This document shows positions 1 through 7,452 of a stretch of DNA of 46,291 nt, in pieces. Source of the stretch: FLUQ01 sp031551515. GTDB lineage: Bacteria; Desulfobacterota; Desulfovibrionia; Desulfovibrionales; Desulfovibrionaceae. Location: the NCBI GenBank assembly GCA_031551515.1, contig JAVBNL010000026.1, forward strand, positions 1 through 46,291, written 5' to 3'. The notes under the pieces are model-generated. The model was not told the DNA's origin and ran no database searches. It saw only the letters and a program-made list of their open reading frames with translations. The stretch's first letter is position 1. Every line of letters begins with the position of its first letter. The translations under genes were made by a program, and so were the position numbers.

Positions 1-1
1 T

Positions 2-796
2 TGTGGTTCGCTGGTGGGGGTTGGTGGGTACCCCTGTTTTCAAACAAAGGGTACCCCTCCTCCCCCGGACCCCCTCCCCCCTTCCCCAAAAACTTTGCGT
101 GGTGAAGGAAAAGGCTGTGCGTACGCGCTGGAACTGGACAACGTCGACGTGTACGTGGACCGGGTGAAAGTGCTGCACAAGCTGTGCTGGAAAGTGCTGC
201 CCGGTGAAAACTGGCGCATATCCGGCCCTAACGGGTCGGGCAAAAGCACCCTGCTGCGCCTCATTGCGGGCCTGGAACACACGGCTCTGGGCGGCACCCT
301 GCGCTGGTTCGGCATCGAACACCCCCCGCTGGAACAACGCCGCAGAGAAACAGGATACCTTTCCGACCTCTTGCACGCGACCTATACCTATGACCTGACC
401 GGCCTTGAGCTGGCTGCCACCGGTTTTGAGGGCAGCGTCGGCATCTGGCGGCCCATCGGCAAGAAAGAATTCGCCAAGGCCAAAGAATGGATCAATTTTC
501 TGGGCCTTACGGGCATGGCCCGCACCCCGGTCAGTCGCCTTTCCAGCGGCACGGCCCGGCGCTTCTTTCTGGCCCGCGCCCTTGCCGGTTCCCCCAGGCT
601 GCTTTTGCTCGACGAGCCCTGCTCCGGCCTGGACGCCCCCTCGCGCGCCCAGCTTCTAGCCTCTCTTGATGCCGTCATGGCGGCCGGGGTGCAGTGCCTG
701 TACATCAGCCACCACGACGGCGACGTGCCGGGCGGCATCAACCGCGAACTACGCCTTGAAGCAGGCCGCATCGTTTACGCCGGCCCCGGGTCTTGA
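2..796 (+). CDS. ModF/PhrA-like ABC ATPase, C-terminal half (5' partial)
   Basis: This is an ATP-binding cassette domain. The reading frame is open to the left edge, so the gene probably starts outside the window; the first in-frame GTG is at 14. Numbered from that GTG, the Walker A motif GPNGSGKST is at residues 71-79. A degenerate signature LSSGT, Walker B LLLLDEP, D-loop SGLD and a switch SHH follow. The stretch GYLSDLLHATYTYDLT and the GFEGSVGIW segment resemble the second ATPase domain of E. coli ModF (PhrA), which has two tandem cassettes and no membrane domain. The region before residue 36 is Pro/Gly-rich and is encoded by a C-rich repeat-like stretch, so it looks like an inter-domain linker. 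No permease follows; the next gene is htpX. The role of ModF-type proteins is poorly defined, so no substrate is proposed. Confidence 0.75.
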   Translation, partial: CGSLVGVGGYPCFQTKGTPPPPDPLPPSPKTLRGEGKGCAYALELDNVDVYVDRVKVLHKLCWKVLPGENWRISGPNGSGKSTLLRLIAGLEHTALGGTLRWFGIEHPPLEQRRRETGYLSDLLHATYTYDLTGLELAATGFEGSVGIWRPIGKKEFAKAKEWINFLGLTGMARTPVSRLSSGTARRFFLARALAGSPRLLLLDEPCSGLDAPSRAQLLASLDAVMAAGVQCLYISHHDGDVPGGINRELRLEAGRIVYAGPGS

Positions 797-863
797 TTTT
801 CACGCGAACGGATATATTCTTCAGATATCGACCCGGACGCATATTCTTATTTTGAGAAAAATA

Positions 864-892
864 TTGAGGACAATCAACATATTTATTGTAAT
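864..892 (+). promoter_or_regulatory. candidate sigma-70 promoter of htpX
   Basis: TTGAGG at 864-869 and TGTAAT at 887-892 are separated by 17 bases. They lie in a markedly AT-rich 150-base gap (797-947) between two GC-rich genes. A ribosome binding site GAAGGA follows just before the htpX ATG at 948. Assignment is by consensus match only. Confidence 0.45.
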
Positions 893-947
893 TACAAACT
901 ATTTTTGCGTTTTCTGACATAAATTTTCATTTTGAGAAGGATATCCC

Positions 948-1811
948 ATGACCAGCCAATTCAAGACCGCGCTTCTGCTGACCCTGCTTTCCGGCATCAT
1001 CCTGCTGATGGGCCGGGCCATGGGCGGCAACACGGGCCTCGTGATCGCGCTTATGATCGCCCTTGTCATGAACCTGGGCAGCTCTTGGTTCTCTGATAAA
1101 ATTGTGCTGGCCGCCTATCGCGCCAGGGAAGTGGCCCCGGAAGAGGCCCCCATGCTGCACCGCATGGTGGAAGAGCTGGCCGCCGCAGCGAACGTGCCCA
1201 AGCCCCGCGTGTGCGTCATTCCTGACCCTTCGCCCAACGCGTTCGCAACAGGCCGCGACCCCGCCCATGCCGTGGTGGCGGTGACCGACGGCATCATGCG
1301 CCTGCTCTCTCCTGAAGAGTTGCGCGGCGTTCTGGCGCACGAAATGGGCCATGTGGCCAACCGCGATATTTTGATCCAGACCGTGGCCGGGGTTATGGCC
1401 ACCGTGATCATGTACCTGGGCAACATGCTGCAATTCGCCGCCATCTTCGGCCGCGGCCGCGACAACGAAGGCGGGGGCGGGAACGCGATCGCCGGAATCG
1501 TTCTGGCCATTCTCGCGCCCATTGCCGCATCGCTCATCCAATTCGCCATATCCCGCTCACGCGAGTATCTGGCCGACGCCACCGGCGCGCGCCTGTCCGG
1601 CACGCCGCTGGCGCTCGCTTCCGCCTTGGGCAAGCTTGACGCCTATTCCAAACAGGTTCCCCTGCATGCCAGCCCGGCGACAGCGCACATGTTCATCGTC
1701 AGCCCCTTTTCCGGCGGCGGCATGCAGTCGCTGTTCAGCACGCACCCGCCCATTCCTGAACGCATTGCCCGGCTGCGGCAGATGGCGCAAAGCCGGTCGT
1801 TCGCGGCCTGA
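948..1811 (+). CDS. htpX: membrane zinc metalloprotease HtpX
   Basis: HtpX is an inner-membrane M48-family protease that degrades damaged membrane proteins, alongside FtsH in E. coli. The 287-residue length is normal for the family. Hydrophobic segments lie near residues 7-22 and 29-45, and a further pair flanks the active site (about 141-165 and 181-200). The zinc-binding HEMGH motif is at 131-135 and the third ligand is the Glu of REYLAD near residue 206. GAAGGA sits a few bases before the ATG, which fixes the start. The gene stands alone, with a likely promoter in the AT-rich leader. Family assignment is firm; regulation by envelope stress is inferred from the family only. Confidence 0.95.
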   Translation: MTSQFKTALLLTLLSGIILLMGRAMGGNTGLVIALMIALVMNLGSSWFSDKIVLAAYRAREVAPEEAPMLHRMVEELAAAANVPKPRVCVIPDPSPNAFATGRDPAHAVVAVTDGIMRLLSPEELRGVLAHEMGHVANRDILIQTVAGVMATVIMYLGNMLQFAAIFGRGRDNEGGGGNAIAGIVLAILAPIAASLIQFAISRSREYLADATGARLSGTPLALASALGKLDAYSKQVPLHASPATAHMFIVSPFSGGGMQSLFSTHPPIPERIARLRQMAQSRSFAA

Positions 1812-1995
1812 GGCGCCTCTAAATCCTCATAGTAATTGAGGCTGACGGGCGCATTTGGCGTGTGTTTTTGGCGAGGCTTTGAACGCAACCCGGCCATGCC
1901 TGATGAACCCACTATCCAGGTCGCCATCAACCCTTTGTTCGATGCGTTTACTCGCGATTCTAACAAATTGGGCAGCGCGGCGTTCTCTCGCGCCT

Positions 1996-2625
1996 TTATT
2001 TTTTCAGATACGAATACACGGTTGAGCGCGCCACGCCCAATATGTCCGCAACCAAGCCGCACGAATTTTTCAGGTCCAGCAGGCCTTTTTCTGACAACAT
2101 ACCGGTGAGTTCACGGCGCTGTTTTACACTGAGCGCCCGAGGGGTTGTGCTGTGAGCGGCCGAGTACTGTTCGATTTCTTCGCGCAGAACGGCCAGCGTT
2201 GTCGGCGTGAAGTATTCCTTCTCGCTCACGGAGGGTTGTTCAACGCTCGCCAATTGGCCCAAAATGGCGGTGATTGAAGACAGAATGGAAATATCAATGT
2301 TTACGCACAGAGTGGCGACATACTCGCCCTTGCTGTTTCTGATACCGATGGAGGTGCTTTTGATGACACGTCCATCCGGAAACCGATTGGGATAGTTTTG
2401 CAAAACGTCGGGGAAATTCGGATTGGCGATGCGCGCCAGCCCGTAATTTGTCGCACCGTCCCCGATGTTCCGGCCGGACAGGTTGTTCACGATGGCCACT
2501 ATGGAATTATCAGGCTGCGACAGATCATGCAGAACCACTTCGGCCAATGGCGACATGGATTTTCCCAGGGCTTCCACAATCTTGCGCGCTTCTCTGAGCA
2601 ACAGTTCGTTTTCTGGCATGTCCAT
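1996..2625 (-). CDS. YheO/DauR-type transcriptional regulator (PAS-like plus HTH)
   Basis: The protein has an N-terminal YheO-like PAS domain (roughly residues 1-120; note SMSPLAEVVLHDLS and NSIVAIVNNLSGRNIG) and a C-terminal helix-turn-helix ending GVARSTVYSYLKK. This matches the DauR/YheO family; DauR controls D-arginine catabolism in Pseudomonas. I chose the ATG at 2625, preceded by GAGGTG 11 bases upstream; the in-frame ATG at 2619 is an alternative. The open frame extends to 2868, but that extension would cross the divergent promoter and reads as non-family sequence. The gene is divergent from the five-gene amino-acid cluster starting at 2858, so it most likely regulates that cluster. 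The ligand is unknown. Confidence 0.85.
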   Translation of the reverse strand: MDMPENELLLREARKIVEALGKSMSPLAEVVLHDLSQPDNSIVAIVNNLSGRNIGDGATNYGLARIANPNFPDVLQNYPNRFPDGRVIKSTSIGIRNSKGEYVATLCVNIDISILSSITAILGQLASVEQPSVSEKEYFTPTTLAVLREEIEQYSAAHSTTPRALSVKQRRELTGMLSEKGLLDLKNSCGLVADILGVARSTVYSYLKK

Positions 2626-2787
2626 GGCGGCAACGCACCTCGTCCGTCTGTTTTTACGCCTCATCGGCGAGTATTTGCCGCGCCCTGCGGCGTCCCTGAC
2701 GAAAACAGCAATATGGTAACAGAATCCGCAGAGTAGCGCAAAGGCAATCCCCCGCGGCGCGGTCGCATAACGGTCGCCGGAAATAAA

Positions 2788-2826
2788 TTGACTAAATGTC
2801 AAAAAATGATATTTTGTCATAAAATG
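2788..2826 (+). promoter_or_regulatory. candidate promoter/operator of the amino-acid cluster
   Basis: This AT-rich stretch lies in the gap between the divergent regulator and the first enzyme gene. TTGACT at 2788-2793 and TATTTT at 2810-2815 are separated by 16 bases and could be -35 and -10 elements. TGTCA occurs twice (2797 and 2816) around the -10. The 12-mer TATTTTGTCATA at 2810 recurs upstream of the last gene of the cluster (7412), so it could be a regulator site. This is inference from position and sequence only. Confidence 0.4.
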
Positions 2827-2857
2827 TATTTTGCAGAAACCATCGGGAGACGCCGCT

Positions 2858-4024
2858 ATGCTTGACACAGCACTAATCGACCGGGAATTTGGATTTTTGC
2901 GGGACGTGGTGTTTTTGAACGCCTCATACGTGATAATGCCGCCGGTACGGACGCAAAAGGCGTATCACGGCTTTATGGATGATTACGTGAAAGCCTTTGG
3001 CGAGGATTGCGTGGGCAAAGGCTGGGACATGGTCAAAGAGGCCCGGCAGGAACTGGCCAGGCTTGTCAATTGTGAGCCGTCCGAAGTCGCTTTCATCAAA
3101 AACACGACGGAGGGCATAGGAATCATTGCCGATGGCTACCCGTTCAAAAAAGGGGAAAACGTCATCGTTGCGGACCTCGAGCATACCTCCAACCTGTATG
3201 CCTGGATAAAGCTGCAAAACAAGGGCGTTGAACTCAGAGTCGTCAAAAGTCATGACGGATCTTTCAACGTGGAAGAGATGATCGGCCTTATTGACGGCAA
3301 TACCAGAGCGGTCGGCATTTCCTCCGTGCAGTTCTCGACCGGTTTCCGTGTGGATATCGACCGTCTGGGCGAAGCCTGCAGGCAGAAAAACGTTCTCCTT
3401 TGCGTGGACGGCATCCAGAGCCTTGGCAGGCTGCATATGGACGTGAAGAAACAGAACATCGCCTATCTGGCCGCGGGCGGCAACAAAGGTCTTCTGGGTA
3501 CCCTCGGCGCAGGTTTTGTCTATTGCGACAAGGCTGTCGTTCAAAAGATCATACCGCCGTACGCCTCATATCAAAGCGTGGAAAACCGCGTCAAACCGCC
3601 TGCAGTGACCACGGATTTCAGCAAGCTGGACTGGTGCCCCGATTCCAGGCGTCTTGAGTCCGGCAATTTGAACTACGCCGGTATCGCCGCATTACGCGCG
3701 GGGGTTTCGCTGCTTAATGAAATAGGCGTGCCCGCTATCGAGAAGCATGTTCTGGCCCTGGACAAACACCTGCGCGAGAAGCTCAGCGGCATAGGCCTGA
3801 AAGTCGTCACCCCGGCGACCGAGGCCAATTGTTCGGGGGTGGTCTGCATCTATTACCCGGCAGAGCATGAACGGGAAGTTGTGGAGATTCTGCATAGACG
3901 GAAAATATACACCACCATGCGCGGCGGATACATCCGCATGGCTATGCATCTGTACAACACGGAAAAAGACATGGATTGCGCCGCGGAGGCGCTATGGGAG
4001 ATAAACGATTTGCGCAAACGGTGA
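2858..4024 (+). CDS. class V aminotransferase-fold PLP enzyme (not a cysteine desulfurase)
   Basis: This 388-residue protein has the fold-type-I PLP layout of the class V family (SufS/kynureninase/isopenicillin-epimerase-like). The Schiff-base Lys is probably K210 in AAGGNKGLLG, and the PLP-contacting Asp is in LLCVDGIQSLG. The C-terminal MRGGYIRMAMHLYN aligns with the SufS RxGHHCAQP region but lacks the catalytic cysteine, so sulfur mobilisation is unlikely. An aminotransferase, lyase or epimerase is more plausible. ATG 2858 follows GGGAGA by seven bases and is preferred to the TTG at 2831. It is the first gene of a five-gene unit with racemase, symporter, threonine-synthase-like and DapA-like partners. 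The substrate cannot be read from sequence. Confidence 0.85.
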   Translation: MLDTALIDREFGFLRDVVFLNASYVIMPPVRTQKAYHGFMDDYVKAFGEDCVGKGWDMVKEARQELARLVNCEPSEVAFIKNTTEGIGIIADGYPFKKGENVIVADLEHTSNLYAWIKLQNKGVELRVVKSHDGSFNVEEMIGLIDGNTRAVGISSVQFSTGFRVDIDRLGEACRQKNVLLCVDGIQSLGRLHMDVKKQNIAYLAAGGNKGLLGTLGAGFVYCDKAVVQKIIPPYASYQSVENRVKPPAVTTDFSKLDWCPDSRRLESGNLNYAGIAALRAGVSLLNEIGVPAIEKHVLALDKHLREKLSGIGLKVVTPATEANCSGVVCIYYPAEHEREVVEILHRRKIYTTMRGGYIRMAMHLYNTEKDMDCAAEALWEINDLRKR

Positions 4025-4075
4025 TGCAACCGGCGAGTGCCGGTTTTCCTCTACCCGCAACCAACGGATATTGCC

Positions 4076-4789
4076 ATGAAAGAACTCATAGTAGGCATAC
4101 TGGGCGGCATGGGGCCTGATGCCACGGTTGATCTCTTTGCCAAGGTTCTCAAATGCGATCCAGCCGAGCGCGACCAGGATCATCTGCGCATTATCATTGA
4201 CTGCAACTCCAAGATACCCGACCGCAACGACGCCATCCTGAACGGAGGGCCGGACCCCGGACAGGCTCTGGCAAGCTCCGCCAGGCTGCTCGAGTCCTCC
4301 GGCGCGAGTCTGATCCTCATACCCTGCAACGCCGCCCATCTGTGGCACGAAAAAGTGCAGGAGGCCGTATCCATCCCGGTGCTGCATATCATGCGGGCCT
4401 CGCACCGCCACGCCGTGAAAAAAATCCCCGGGCTGAAGCGCGTGGGGCTCATTGGCAGCATGGTTATGTACTCCTCGAAAATTTACAACAAGCCATATGA
4501 ACACAGCGGCATTGAGGTCATTTTCCCCTCGCAGGCCGATTGTGATCTGGCCATGCGCCTTATTCGCGAAGTGAAAAAAGGCAATCTCGGGCCCTTGGTC
4601 CGGTCCGACATGGCCGCCATATCCGAAAGACTTGCCGCGCGGGGCGCCCAGGGCATTATTGCCGGGTGCACCGAGATTCCTCTGGTGTTGGACGACAGGG
4701 ACATCAGCGTGCCTGTCGTCGATTCCACCCTGGCCCTGGCCCAGGAAGCCGTTGACGCGGCCAGGGGCAGGTTTTCCGGGCCGTATTGA
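4076..4789 (+). CDS. aspartate/glutamate racemase family protein
   Basis: This is a 237-residue member of the cofactor-independent Asp/Glu racemase superfamily. It starts MKELIVGILGGMGP, the usual glycine-rich opening. The two catalytic cysteines are C84 (LIPCNAAH) and C198 (IAGCTEIP), both intact, consistent with two-base racemisation. The ATG at 4076 is chosen because the family N-terminus begins there; an upstream start at 4037 would add about 13 non-family residues. The upstream ribosome binding site is weak. It lies 51 bases after the PLP enzyme and before the symporter, so it probably interconverts the imported amino acid or its product. Hydantoin racemase or maleate isomerase relatives share the fold, so Asp or Glu specificity is not proven. 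Confidence 0.85.
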   Translation: MKELIVGILGGMGPDATVDLFAKVLKCDPAERDQDHLRIIIDCNSKIPDRNDAILNGGPDPGQALASSARLLESSGASLILIPCNAAHLWHEKVQEAVSIPVLHIMRASHRHAVKKIPGLKRVGLIGSMVMYSSKIYNKPYEHSGIEVIFPSQADCDLAMRLIREVKKGNLGPLVRSDMAAISERLAARGAQGIIAGCTEIPLVLDDRDISVPVVDSTLALAQEAVDAARGRFSGPY

Positions 4790-4875
4790 TTCACAGTGAA
4801 AACAGGGGTTGATCAACCGGACGCGTTGCCATTTGGGCGATCACTTTTGATGCACCGTTTATGCGGGAGGTTTTT

Positions 4876-6159
4876 ATGCAAGCATGGAAAAACCTGAGCC
4901 TGGCCACCAAAATTTTGATCATGATGATCCTCGGCGTCATAGCGGGCATTGCTTTCGGCGCGCAGATGACGGTCTTAAAACCCTTGGGCGACATGTTTAT
5001 TACCGCTGTGATGATGATGGTCATCATTCTGATCGCCCCTGCCCTGATCAGCGGCTTTACTTCAGTGGACAACCCCGCGGATCTCGGGAAAACCGGCGCC
5101 AAGATTTTGGTTATCTTCGCGATCATGACCTTGCTCGGCGGCAGCCTCGGGCTGATTCTGGCCAACGTCCTGCAACCCGGCGCGGGCCTTTCGATCATTC
5201 CGCCCGAAGGCTTCAAGCCCAGAGAATCCAACCAGGCCTTCATCGACGTGCTGATCAACATTGTTCCGCGCAACCCGGTCATGGCTTTCGCCCAGGGCAA
5301 CCTGCTGCAAATTCTTTTTGTAGCCGTTCTTTTCGCCTGCGTCATGGCCGTTACCGCCAAAAAGACCTCTGTTCTCAAACGGTTCTTCGACGAGTGGACC
5401 GAGATCGCCATGGGCATGCTGAACCTGATCATGAAGACCGCGCCGTACGCGACCTTCTGCCTTATCGCCTGGGCCGTCGGCGTGAACGGGCCCAAGATCA
5501 TCGGCGGTCTGGCGGTATTCGTGGCCGGCATCTGGGTCGGCGAATTCTGCCTTGTGGCGGTGAACGCGCTGCTGATCAGAAGCTTTGGCATGAGCATTAC
5601 GGTCTTTTTCAAAAACATGAGCGAAGTCATGCTCGTGGCCTTCTCCACCTGTTCCTCCATGGCCTCTCTGGGCGTCAACCTGAAAGCGGTGCAGAAGCTT
5701 GGCGTTCCCAAGGGCATAGGCACCTTCGGCATAACCCTCGGCAACGTCGTGAACATGGGCGGCACCACCCTGTACCAGGTCTTTGCCGTAATTTTTCTGG
5801 CCCAGGTGTATGGCGTAAATCTGAGTATTACGACCCAGATCCAGGTGCTTATCACCGCCGCCATGGTGACGGTTTCCCTTGTGGGCGTTCCCGGCAGCGG
5901 GGCCATCACCATCGCGATGCTCCTGCCCGTCGCGGGTCTGCCTGTTGAAGGGCTCGGCTTCATCCTGGCCATCGACCGCATCGTGGACATGCCGCGGACC
6001 ATGAACAACGTGCTCGGCGACGCCACGGCCACCATCGTGGCCGCCAAAATCGACGGGCACCTGCATCAGGATTCCGTCCTGTTGCCCGAAGGAAGCTCTT
6101 ACAAGCAGCGTGTTGATGATCATGCGTCCGCCGAAGAGGCTGAAATCCTGGAAGGATAG
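4876..6159 (+). CDS. dicarboxylate/amino acid:cation symporter (DAACS family)
   Basis: This is a 427-residue polytopic inner-membrane carrier of the GltP/DctA/EAAT family, with about eight membrane helices and two re-entrant hairpins. The serine-rich hairpin appears as FSTCSSMASLG. The helix-8 substrate motif is DMPRTMNN, with D371 and R374 matching the Asp that binds the amino group and the Arg that binds a side-chain carboxylate in GltPh/EAATs, which favours an acidic amino acid or dicarboxylate. The usual NMDGT cation motif in helix 7 reads NMGGT (293-297), so the Asp is replaced by Gly. ATG 4876 is preceded five bases upstream by GGGAGG; the ATG at 4861 precedes that site and is unlikely. 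It is the uptake component of the cluster. Confidence 0.92.
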   Translation: MQAWKNLSLATKILIMMILGVIAGIAFGAQMTVLKPLGDMFITAVMMMVIILIAPALISGFTSVDNPADLGKTGAKILVIFAIMTLLGGSLGLILANVLQPGAGLSIIPPEGFKPRESNQAFIDVLINIVPRNPVMAFAQGNLLQILFVAVLFACVMAVTAKKTSVLKRFFDEWTEIAMGMLNLIMKTAPYATFCLIAWAVGVNGPKIIGGLAVFVAGIWVGEFCLVAVNALLIRSFGMSITVFFKNMSEVMLVAFSTCSSMASLGVNLKAVQKLGVPKGIGTFGITLGNVVNMGGTTLYQVFAVIFLAQVYGVNLSITTQIQVLITAAMVTVSLVGVPGSGAITIAMLLPVAGLPVEGLGFILAIDRIVDMPRTMNNVLGDATATIVAAKIDGHLHQDSVLLPEGSSYKQRVDDHASAEEAEILEG

Positions 6160-6233
6160 TGCACAGCCGGGCGTCCGGCGATAAACGGCTTACGCCGGGC
6201 GCCCGGGCAGTTGCGAAAAGAAGGAATGATGTC

Positions 6234-7349
6234 ATGGAATATTTCTGCAAGAGTTGCGCAAAAGTATACCCCGCTGAGGCTTCCGTGTGGCGTTGCGAGT
6301 GCGGCTCCTCCCTCTGGTGCGATTTCACGGCTTCCTTTTTCAGAAAAGACATCCGCCAGAACGACCTGACCATGTGGCGGTATGACAAGGCATACCCCAT
6401 TCGCCGCAACGAGGTGACTGTGACATACAGCGAAGGGCTCACGCCGCTCGCGCGCGTGTCCTGGGGCTGTCTTGATCTTCTCGTGAAAATGGACAGCCTC
6501 ATGCCCACCGGTTCCTTCAAGGACCGCGGCGTGGTCATGGTCATAAACGTTCTTCGCAAACAGGGCGTGCGCAGAATAACCGAGGATTCTTCGGGCAATG
6601 CCGGAGCTTCAACCGCCGCCTATGCCGCCCTGGCCGGCATGGAGTGCGATCTGTATGTGCCGGAAGGAGCTTCAGAGGGCAAACTGATGCAGGCCAGACT
6701 TCATGGCGCAACCGTGCGCGTCATCAGCGGCAGCCGCGATGCGGTGGCCCTTGCAGCCCAGCAAAGCGGGCACGGCGGCGTATACGCCGGACACAACTGG
6801 CATCCCATGTTCGTGCAGGGCACGAAATCGGCGGCCTATGAAATATGGGAACAGAACGGTTTTCGAGCGCCGGATGCGGCCGTGTGTTCCGTTGGCAACG
6901 GCAGCACGCTTGTGGGCCTGTATCTCGGGTTCAGCGAACTGCTCGCTTCCGGCGAAATAGCCAGACTTCCCCGTTTGTTCGGGGTGCAGGCCGAGAATTG
7001 CAACACCATACACAGAGCGTTTCACGGGCTTTCTCTCGATTACGAGGTCAAACCGACCATTGCAGAAGGCATTTCACTCTACAGGCCGAGCAAGGTAAGC
7101 GAAGTGGCTCGCATGGCGCGCGAAAGCGGTGGCGATATTCTCTCCGTTTCGGAAAGCGATATCAAGAAAGCGCTTCTGGAAGCCGGAAGAAAAGGGCTGT
7201 GCATTGAGCCCACGTCGGCTGCCGCTTTTGCCGGTCTGGAGCAGTTGCGCGCGGCCGGAAGAATTCTGCAACGGGAATCCGTGGCCGTGATGGTCTCCGG
7301 GAGCGGACTGAAGGCCCCTTCCGCCATCATGGCGATCATGAACGAATGA
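6234..7349 (+). CDS. threonine-synthase-like fold-type-II PLP enzyme
   Basis: A 371-residue protein with an N-terminal zinc ribbon (C5, C8, C21, C23) followed by a fold-type-II PLP domain. The Schiff-base Lys is K96 in GSFKDRG. The substrate loop EDSSGNAGAS and a C-terminal glycine-rich GSGLKAP complete the pattern. The family includes threonine synthase, and archaeal cysteate synthase arose from it. Here the gene is surrounded by catabolic and transport genes and no homoserine genes, so biosynthetic threonine synthase is not the natural reading; a beta- or gamma-elimination or replacement enzyme for the imported amino acid is possible. ATG 6234 follows AAGGA by eight bases; an open upstream extension to 6159 is rejected. 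Confidence 0.8.
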   Translation: MEYFCKSCAKVYPAEASVWRCECGSSLWCDFTASFFRKDIRQNDLTMWRYDKAYPIRRNEVTVTYSEGLTPLARVSWGCLDLLVKMDSLMPTGSFKDRGVVMVINVLRKQGVRRITEDSSGNAGASTAAYAALAGMECDLYVPEGASEGKLMQARLHGATVRVISGSRDAVALAAQQSGHGGVYAGHNWHPMFVQGTKSAAYEIWEQNGFRAPDAAVCSVGNGSTLVGLYLGFSELLASGEIARLPRLFGVQAENCNTIHRAFHGLSLDYEVKPTIAEGISLYRPSKVSEVARMARESGGDILSVSESDIKKALLEAGRKGLCIEPTSAAAFAGLEQLRAAGRILQRESVAVMVSGSGLKAPSAIMAIMNE

Positions 7350-7411
7350 TCAAGAGGCAAGCTTCTCCCCCGGTATGGCGCTGCCGCAAAACAGCAGCCA
7401 TGAAATTCTAC

Positions 7412-7423
7412 TATTTTGTCATA
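7412..7423 (+). promoter_or_regulatory. copy of the TATTTTGTCATA motif upstream of the DapA-like gene
   Basis: The 12-mer TATTTTGTCATA at 7412-7423 is identical to 2810-2821 in the promoter of the same cluster. It sits 30 bases before the DapA-like start in a 103-base gap (7350-7452). It may be a binding site of the divergent YheO/DauR-type regulator, or a second promoter. Two AT-rich copies are weak evidence. Confidence 0.25.
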
Positions 7424-7452
7424 TACATCAAAAACCATAACGGAAACGAGCC

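Noticed and set aside
4791..6047. Long open frame antisense to the symporter gene
   Set aside because: It is Met/Thr-rich with no domain and mirrors a clear DAACS transporter; a GC-rich shadow frame.
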